Origin: an uncultured Gemmiger sp.
GTDB lineage: Bacteria; Bacillota; Clostridia; Oscillospirales; Ruminococcaceae
Assembly (NCBI GenBank): GCA_944382805.1
Contig: CALWNS010000252.1
Coordinates: forward strand, 1 to 10,855
Direction: 5' to 3'
DNA length: 10,855 bases
Under the pieces are notes generated by a model that was not told where the DNA came from, did not search any database, and was given only the letters and a program-made list of their open reading frames with translations. Below are positions 6,991 through 10,855 of this stretch, piece after piece (position 1 is the stretch's first letter; the number at the start of each line of letters is the position of its first letter). The translations under genes were made by a program, and so were the position numbers.

Positions 6991-7037
6991 GCCCCGGCGC
7001 ATGAACAAAAAAGTTTCATGTGCCGGGGCTTTCTTTT
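6991..7037 (+). terminator. Intrinsic terminator ending the large RNA
   Basis: A 15-bp stem (6991-7005 with 7015-7029; eight GC-rich pairs GCCCCGGC/GCCGGGGC, one G-U, then six more) with an A-rich loop is followed by TTTCTTTT (7030-7037). It defines the 3' end of the transcript begun near 5748. Confidence 0.92.
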
Positions 7038-7040
7038 GCC

Positions 7041-7215
7041 TTGCCGCGCCCGGCCCGGCCCAGGAGGGCGGCGCGGGGAGCCGGGCCCGTGCCGGGGAAC
7101 GGCCGCCGGGGGGACACCCGGCCCCGGGGGGACAGCACGGGGAGCCGGGCCGGGCCGGGGGACGCGCAGCCCGGGGGACGCACAGCCGTTCGGGGCGGCA
7201 GGCGGCGGGGCACGG
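7041..7215. repeat. Extremely GC-rich tract of degenerate short repeats
   Basis: About 175 bp consist almost only of G and C, with G in runs of 3-6 on the plus strand. CCGGGGGGACA occurs at 7106-7116 and 7124-7134 (period 18), CCGGGGGACGC at 7155-7165 and 7171-7181 (period 16), and GGGGAGCCGGGCC at 7075-7087 and 7139-7151. No credible gene lies here; open frames in all phases are expected at this composition. The spacing of G runs could allow G-quadruplexes. It fills the gap between the RNA terminator and the next promoter. Confidence 0.7.
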
Positions 7216-7227
7216 CGAACAAAAAAG

Positions 7228-7256
7228 TTGATAAGGCATGAATATAATGGTATAAT
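7228..7256 (+). promoter_or_regulatory. Sigma-A promoter of the racemase gene
   Basis: TTGATA (7228-7233), 17 bp, TATAAT (7251-7256): a perfect -10, a 5-of-6 -35 and ideal spacing. Transcription should start near 7263, about 64 nt before the ATG at 7327. Confidence 0.85.
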
Positions 7257-7274
7257 CAGCTAAGCAGTGATCGC

Positions 7275-7300
7275 AGCCGGCCGGGCCGGCTTTCTTTCTT
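7275..7300 (+). terminator. Terminator-like hairpin in the racemase 5' leader
   Basis: AGCCGGC (7275-7281) pairs with GCCGGCT (7285-7291) around a CGG loop and is followed by a broken T run (TTTCTTTCTT, 7291-7300). It lies between the promoter and the GGGAGG ribosome binding site (7314-7319). It could be a weak attenuator, a processing signal or an mRNA-stabilising 5' hairpin. No regulatory partner structure is visible in the short leader. Confidence 0.4.
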
Positions 7301-7326
7301 GCCATACAAACGTGGGAGGTGCGCCG

Positions 7327-8043
7327 ATGCCGGACAAAACCAAAAAGCCGGTGCTGGGCATTTTGGGCGGGCTGGGGCCTGCGGCCAGCTGCTATTTATA
7401 CCAGATGCTGATCGAGCACACCCCCGCCGCGCGCGACCAGGACCACATCGACCTGGTGCTTTCCTCCCGCGCCTCCACGCCCGACCGCACCGCGTTCATT
7501 TTGGGCCAGAGCCAAGAGGATCCCTTTGACGTGATGGAGCAGGACGGGCGCAGCCTGGTGGCCTATGGCGCCACGGTGCTGGCCATCCCCTGCAATACGG
7601 CGCACTATTTTTACGACCGCCTGGCCGCCGCGCTGCCCGTGCCGGTGCTGAATATGCCGGAACTGACGGTCAGCGAGGCCAAGGCCGCCGGCTGCCGCAA
7701 GCTGGGCGTTCTGGCCACCGACGGCACGCTGCTGGCCGGCACCTACCAGCTGATGTGCGAGCGTGCGGGCCTGGCCTGGGCCGTGCCGGGCAAAACCGCC
7801 CAGGCCGGGGTCATGTCCGTCATCTACGACCAGATCAAGCAGGGCCGCCGGGCAGACAAAGCGCTGTGGCAGGCGGCGGTGGACGACCTGAAGGCGCAGG
7901 GCTGCGACCGCGCCGTGCTGGGCTGCACCGAGCTGAGCCTGGTCAAGCGGGACGAGGGGCTGGGCAGCTTTTTTATCGACAGCACCGAGGTGCTGTGCCG
8001 CCACGCGCTGCTGGCCTGCGGCGTGCAGCCGGTCGGTTTTTGA
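7327..8043 (+). CDS. Aspartate/glutamate racemase family protein
   Basis: This is a 238-residue cytosolic enzyme of the cofactor-independent Asp/Glu racemase superfamily, most like aspartate racemases (RacD/YgeA type). It has a Gly-rich N-terminal GILGGLGPAAS (residues 11-21), the first catalytic cysteine in IPCNTAHYFYD (C89), the second in LGCTELSLV (C200) and an IDST segment near the end. The probable reaction is interconversion of L- and D-aspartate; other acidic amino acids or a diffusible racemase role cannot be excluded, so no symbol is given. It is distinct from murI earlier in the window. GGGAGG (7314-7319) is 7 nt before this ATG; an upstream in-frame ATG at 7267 would include the leader hairpin and lacks a binding site. 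It appears monocistronic, since metG has its own promoter. Confidence 0.85.
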   Translation: MPDKTKKPVLGILGGLGPAASCYLYQMLIEHTPAARDQDHIDLVLSSRASTPDRTAFILGQSQEDPFDVMEQDGRSLVAYGATVLAIPCNTAHYFYDRLAAALPVPVLNMPELTVSEAKAAGCRKLGVLATDGTLLAGTYQLMCERAGLAWAVPGKTAQAGVMSVIYDQIKQGRRADKALWQAAVDDLKAQGCDRAVLGCTELSLVKRDEGLGSFFIDSTEVLCRHALLACGVQPVGF

Positions 8044-8061
8044 GGCGGGCGCAGGTTTTGC

Positions 8062-8090
8062 TTGACAGGCGCGGCGCAGGCCGGTATACT
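8062..8090 (+). promoter_or_regulatory. Sigma-A promoter of metG
   Basis: TTGACA (8062-8067), 17 bp, TATACT (8085-8090): a perfect -35 and a 5-of-6 -10. The transcript should begin near 8097, at or next to the A of a tiny ATG ATG CTG TAA frame, giving a leader of about 220 nt before metG. Confidence 0.88.
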
Positions 8091-8129
8091 GGATACATGA
8101 TGCTGTAACGGGGAAAGGAGCGTGCCGTC

Positions 8130-8216
8130 ATGAAGTTTGAACGCCGTGATGGGATGCGTATGCGCGGCCGGCTTCGGCAGCCCGCGCCTGCTTTCCCCTG
8201 CCCGCAAAGGGCGTAA
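8130..8216 (+). CDS. Possible metG leader peptide (28 codons)
   Basis: AAGGAG (8115-8120) stands 9 nt before ATG 8130. The frame starts MKFERRDGMRMRGRLRQ and ends at TAA 8214-8216, between promoter and attenuator. Methionine codons 9 and 11 (8154-8156 and 8160-8162) lie about 35 nt before the putative antiterminator arm. A ribosome stalled there for lack of charged tRNA-Met would leave that arm free, while one reaching the stop would cover it and allow the terminator. Two internal Met codons is modest enrichment. The ORF could be incidental. Confidence 0.35.
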   Translation: MKFERRDGMRMRGRLRQPAPAFPCPQRA

Positions 8217-8229
8217 GACGGAAGCAACC

Positions 8230-8270
8230 GCGGCAGGGCGCCGAACGCGCCGCTGCCGCTTTTGTTTTTT
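8230..8270 (+). terminator. Intrinsic terminator (attenuator) upstream of metG
   Basis: GCGGCAG (8230-8236) pairs with CTGCCGC (8253-8259) and GGCGC (8237-8241) with GCGCC (8247-8251), with one bulged G8252 and a CGAAC loop, giving 12 bp. TTTTGTTTTTT (8260-8270) follows. It lies downstream of the metG promoter and 50 nt before the metG start, so it must be an attenuator and not the end of the racemase unit alone. Confidence 0.88.
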
Positions 8271-8319
8271 GTCCGGCACAAACCCAAACAAACCGCCAGC
8301 AAAGGAGTGGGAGGCAACC

Positions 8320-10290
8320 ATGGACAGCAAAAAGACGTTTTACATCACGACCCCCATCTACTACCCCAGCGACAAGCTGCACATCGGCCACAGCTATACG
8401 ACCGTGGCCTGCGACGCCATCGCCCGCTATAAGCGCGCCAAGGGGTTCGATGTGATGTTTTTGACCGGCACCGACGAGCACGGCCAAAAGATCCAGGACA
8501 AAGCCGCCGCCAAGGGCGTGACGCCCAAGGCGTATGTGGACGACATTGTGGCCACGGTCAAGGACCTGTGGAAGGTGATGGACGTTTCTTACGACCGGTT
8601 CATCCGCACGACCGACGACTACCATGTCAAGAGCGTACAGGCCATCTTTACCCGGCTGTACGAGAAGGGCGACATCTACAAGGGCACCTATAAGGGGATG
8701 TACTGCAAGCCGTGCGAGAGCTTTTGGACCGAAGCGCAGCTGAAGGACGGCTGCTGCCCCGACTGCGGCGGCCCCGTGTACGAAGCCGAGGAGGAGGCCT
8801 ACTTCTTTAAGACCGGCAAGTACGCCGACCGCCTGCTGCAATATTACGAGGACCACCCCGACTTCATCCAGCCGGCCACCCGCAAGAACGAGATGATCGC
8901 CTTTATCAAGCAAGGCCTGCAGGATACCTGCGTGTCCCGCACCAGCGTGAGCTGGGGCATCCCTGTGCCATTCGACCCCAAGCACACCATCTATGTGTGG
9001 ATCGACGCGCTTTCGAACTATATCACGGCGCTGGGCTACGGCAACGATACCTACGGCGACTACGACAAATACTGGCCCGCCGACCTGCACATGGTGGGCA
9101 AGGAGATCCTGCGCTTCCACACCATCATCTGGCCGGCCATGCTGATGGCGCTGGACCTGCCGCTGCCCAAAAAAGTTTTCGGCCACGGCTGGCTGCTGCT
9201 GGGCGGCGGCAAGATGAGCAAATCCAAGGGCAACGTGGTGGACCCGGTGCAGCTGTGCAGCCGCTACGGCGTGGACGCGGTGCGCTACTTCCTGCTGCGG
9301 GAGGTGCCGTTCGGCAACGACGGCGCGTTCACCAACGAAGCGCTGATCAACCGCATCAACACCGACCTGGCCAACGACCTGGGCAACCTGCTTTCCCGCA
9401 CGGTGGCCATGTGCGAAAAATACTTTGGCGGCACGGTGGCCAACGCCCCCATTGACGAGGCGCTGGCCGGCCTGATGGCCGACCTGCCCGCCCGCGTGGA
9501 CGCCGACATGGAAGCGCTGGATATGCCGCAGGCGCTGACCAACATTTTTGAGCTGGTGCAGCGCGCCAACAAGTACATTGACGAGACGGCTCCCTGGGTG
9601 CTGGCCAAAAACGAGGCCGACAAACCGCGGCTGAACCAGGTGCTGTTCAACCTGTGCAGCGCGCTGGAGCTGACCGCCGCGCTGCTGCAGCCCTACCTGC
9701 CCAACACCGCGCCCAAGATGGCCGAACAGCTGGGCGTGGACGCGGCCGAGCTGCACGCCCTGCTGCGCGAGGAGACGGCCGGCGTGATCCGCAGCGGCTA
9801 CACCGTACACAAGGGCGAAGCGCTGTTCCCGCGCATCGATGTGGCCAAGGAGATCGCCTACCTGGAGGCCGAGGACGCCAAGCGCAAGGCCGCGGCCGAA
9901 GCCGCCGCAGCCCCCGCGCCGGAGGAGCCGGCAGCCGCCGAGATCACCGACCACGAAGCCGAGATCGACTACGACGCTTTCAGCAAAGTGGAGATGCGCG
10001 TGGGCCTGGTGCGCGCGTGCGAAGCGATGAAGGAGAGCAAAAAGCTGCTGCACCTGACCGTGTTTGACGGCGAGCGCGAGCGCTGCATCCTTTCCGGCAT
10101 TGCCAAGTGGTACAAGCCGGAGGACCTGATCGGCAAGCGGGTGCCCATTGTGGCCAACCTGGCCCCGCGCCCGATGATGAAGGGCAAGTACGTGAGCGAG
10201 GGCATGATCCTGGCGGCCGACACGGCCGACGGCGGCTGCTCCATCGCCTTCTTTAACGACGATGTGCCGGTCGGTATGCGCATCCACTGA
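8320..10290 (+). CDS. metG: Methionine--tRNA ligase with C-terminal tRNA-binding domain
   Basis: Class I synthetase that charges initiator and elongator tRNA-Met. It has 656 residues, the length of the long bacterial form. It shows TPIYYPSDKLHIGH (residues 11-24; HIGH 21-24), TGTDEHGQKI (49-58), a zinc-knuckle CKPC...CCPDC (C129, C132, C145/146, C149), VWIDALSNY (226-234) and KMSKSKG (298-304). A helical anticodon-binding domain follows, then an Ala/Glu/Pro-rich linker (about 528-545) and a C-terminal EMAPII/Trbp111-type OB-fold (about 555-656; VEMRVGLVRACE, KLLHLTVFDG) that binds tRNA and usually dimerises the enzyme. The frame is open upstream to 8137, but that part encodes the leader. GGGAGG (8309-8314) lies 5 nt before ATG 8320. 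The tatD-family gene follows after 14 nt. Confidence 0.97.
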   Translation: MDSKKTFYITTPIYYPSDKLHIGHSYTTVACDAIARYKRAKGFDVMFLTGTDEHGQKIQDKAAAKGVTPKAYVDDIVATVKDLWKVMDVSYDRFIRTTDDYHVKSVQAIFTRLYEKGDIYKGTYKGMYCKPCESFWTEAQLKDGCCPDCGGPVYEAEEEAYFFKTGKYADRLLQYYEDHPDFIQPATRKNEMIAFIKQGLQDTCVSRTSVSWGIPVPFDPKHTIYVWIDALSNYITALGYGNDTYGDYDKYWPADLHMVGKEILRFHTIIWPAMLMALDLPLPKKVFGHGWLLLGGGKMSKSKGNVVDPVQLCSRYGVDAVRYFLLREVPFGNDGAFTNEALINRINTDLANDLGNLLSRTVAMCEKYFGGTVANAPIDEALAGLMADLPARVDADMEALDMPQALTNIFELVQRANKYIDETAPWVLAKNEADKPRLNQVLFNLCSALELTAALLQPYLPNTAPKMAEQLGVDAAELHALLREETAGVIRSGYTVHKGEALFPRIDVAKEIAYLEAEDAKRKAAAEAAAAPAPEEPAAAEITDHEAEIDYDAFSKVEMRVGLVRACEAMKESKKLLHLTVFDGERERCILSGIAKWYKPEDLIGKRVPIVANLAPRPMMKGKYVSEGMILAADTADGGCSIAFFNDDVPVGMRIH

Positions 10291-10304
10291 CGGGCGGCAG
10301 GCCT

Positions 10305-10855
10305 ATGCAGAATATTTTTGACACCCACGCGCATTATGCCTCCCGCCAGTTCGACGCCGACCGCGCCGAACTGCTGGGCCGGGCGCTGCCGGCCGGCGGC
10401 GTGGCCGGCGTGCTGGAATGCGCCACCCATTCGGGCGACTGCGCCGCCGTGCTGGAACTGGCGCACACCTACCCTTATATCCGCGCGGCGCTGGGCATCC
10501 ACCCGGAAAGCCTGGGCGACGCGCGCGCCGCCACCGTGGCCGTGTACGGCGGCGACTGGCGCGCCGAGCTGGCCGCCATGCGCCCGCTGTTCGAGGACCC
10601 GGCCGTGGCGGCGGTGGGCGAGATCGGGCTGGACCACCACTGGCCGCTGCCGGCGCAGGAGCAGTACGACCTGTTCGAAGCGCAGCTGCGGCTGGCCGCC
10701 GATCTGGGGCTGCCCGTTTCGGTCCACGACCGCGAAGCCCACGCCGAAGTATACGAGCTGCTGCGCCGCTACAAGCCGCGCGGCGTGCTGCACTGCTACA
10801 GCGGCAGCGCCGAGGACGCCGCCTGGCTGACCGCCCAGGGCCTGTGCCTGGGCTT
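10305..10855 (+). CDS. TatD-family metal-dependent hydrolase, 5' part (runs off the right edge)
   Basis: The first 183 codons are present, in frame to the window edge without a stop, so the gene is cut by the window and not broken. Metal-binding motifs of the amidohydrolase-fold TatD family appear in order: FDTHAHY (D6, H8, H10), ALGIHPE (63-69), GEIGLDHHW (E106), VHDREAH (H141) and LHCYSGS (H163). TatD proteins have been reported as Mg-dependent 3'-5' exonucleases, but the true substrate of many members is uncertain. TatD-family genes often follow metG in Bacillota (as in B. subtilis metS-yabD), which agrees with the 14-nt gap here. The binding site is weak (GGCAGG, about 10295-10301), so translational coupling to metG is likely. 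Confidence 0.93.
   Translation, partial: MQNIFDTHAHYASRQFDADRAELLGRALPAGGVAGVLECATHSGDCAAVLELAHTYPYIRAALGIHPESLGDARAATVAVYGGDWRAELAAMRPLFEDPAVAAVGEIGLDHHWPLPAQEQYDLFEAQLRLAADLGLPVSVHDREAHAEVYELLRRYKPRGVLHCYSGSAEDAAWLTAQGLCLG

Larger units (their letters stand above)
5748..7037 (+). ncRNA. Very large structured noncoding RNA (about 1.29 kb), class unknown
   Basis: This region has its own promoter and a strong terminator but no convincing protein gene. It is A-rich between very GC-rich genes. Perfect or near-perfect hairpins occur along its length: 5834-5849 (6 bp, ATCG loop), 5926-5946 (7 bp), 6108-6121, 6240-6261, 6310-6331 (9 bp, AGCA loop), 6372-6386, 6413-6426, 6501-6515, 6620-6634, 6643-6658 (6 bp, GAAG loop), 6728-6743 (6 bp, GCGC loop) and 6888-6900. 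Nested long-range helices are 5766-5772/5858-5864, 5883-5889/5966-5972 and 6065-6082/6164-6182. Loops and joiners are A-rich, as in large folded RNAs. Known giant bacterial RNAs (OLE, ROOL, GOLLD) are generally shorter, as I recall, about 0.6-0.8 kb; I recognise none of their hallmarks. Function is unknown. Alternatives are a decayed gene or two adjacent RNAs; the single promoter-terminator pair and the dense pairing argue against both. Confidence 0.75.
8097..8270 (+). promoter_or_regulatory. metG leader with alternative antiterminator and terminator pairing
   Basis: The leader ends in a strong terminator (8230-8270) well before metG, so expression needs read-through. CCCTGCC (8196-8202) is complementary to GGCAGGG (8232-8238), inside the terminator 5' arm, and after one bulged base GC (8204-8205) can extend the pairing with 8230-8231; this could act as an antiterminator. 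A third hairpin, GCCC/GGGC (8200-8203 with 8209-8212), would in turn block it. A 28-codon ORF (8130-8216) runs over these arms. I see no T-box consensus (no UGGN motif) and no SAM riboswitch signature, so leader-peptide attenuation is the working inference. Confidence 0.5.

Noticed and set aside
8097..8108. ATG ATG CTG TAA at the predicted metG transcript start
   Set aside because: A three-codon leaderless frame is too short to support; noted only because it starts at the predicted first base.
8221..8240. T-box-like CAACCGCGG in the metG leader
   Set aside because: It resembles the end of the T-box consensus but lacks the UGGN that pairs with the tRNA acceptor end, and I see no Stem I with specifier loop.
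8128..10287. 719-codon minus-strand ORF antisense to metG
   Set aside because: Same shadow effect; the product is His/Val/Gly/Ala-rich with no family motif, while metG motifs are complete on the plus strand.

Overview
The window looks like chromosome of a GC-rich member of the Clostridia (Bacillota), most likely Oscillospirales/Ruminococcaceae in the Faecalibacterium-Gemmiger-Subdoligranulum range. This rests on the infC-rpmI-rplT operon with a leader attenuator, the DUF1934 (YwiB)-argS pair, strong GGAGG ribosome binding sites, consensus sigma-A promoters and very GC-rich codon use. The genus is an inference.

Layout. Positions 1-1142 carry, on the minus strand, a translation operon (infC, rpmI, start of rplT). 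It is preceded by a promoter and a leader ending in an intrinsic terminator, which fits L20-type autogenous attenuation. Diverging from it, 1203-5520 is a plus-strand operon ddl-murI-DUF1934-argS closed by a strong terminator: two enzymes supplying D-amino-acid precursors for peptidoglycan, then a small calycin-like protein and arginyl-tRNA synthetase.

The most unusual part is 5713-7037. It has a near-consensus promoter, about 1.29 kb of A-rich sequence with no credible protein gene but many perfect hairpins and nested long-range helices, and a strong intrinsic terminator. I read it as an independently transcribed, very large structured noncoding RNA of a class I cannot name. It is followed by a roughly 170-bp extremely GC-rich tract of degenerate short repeats.

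From 7228 onward come an aspartate/glutamate racemase family gene with its own promoter and a leader hairpin, then metG. The metG promoter is followed by a leader with a 28-codon upstream ORF and a strong terminator just before the gene, which suggests transcription attenuation. Last is the start of a TatD-family metal-dependent hydrolase, cut by the window end. Five promoter candidates (infC, ddl, ncRNA, racemase, metG) all have 17-bp spacers, so the transcription units are unusually easy to read.
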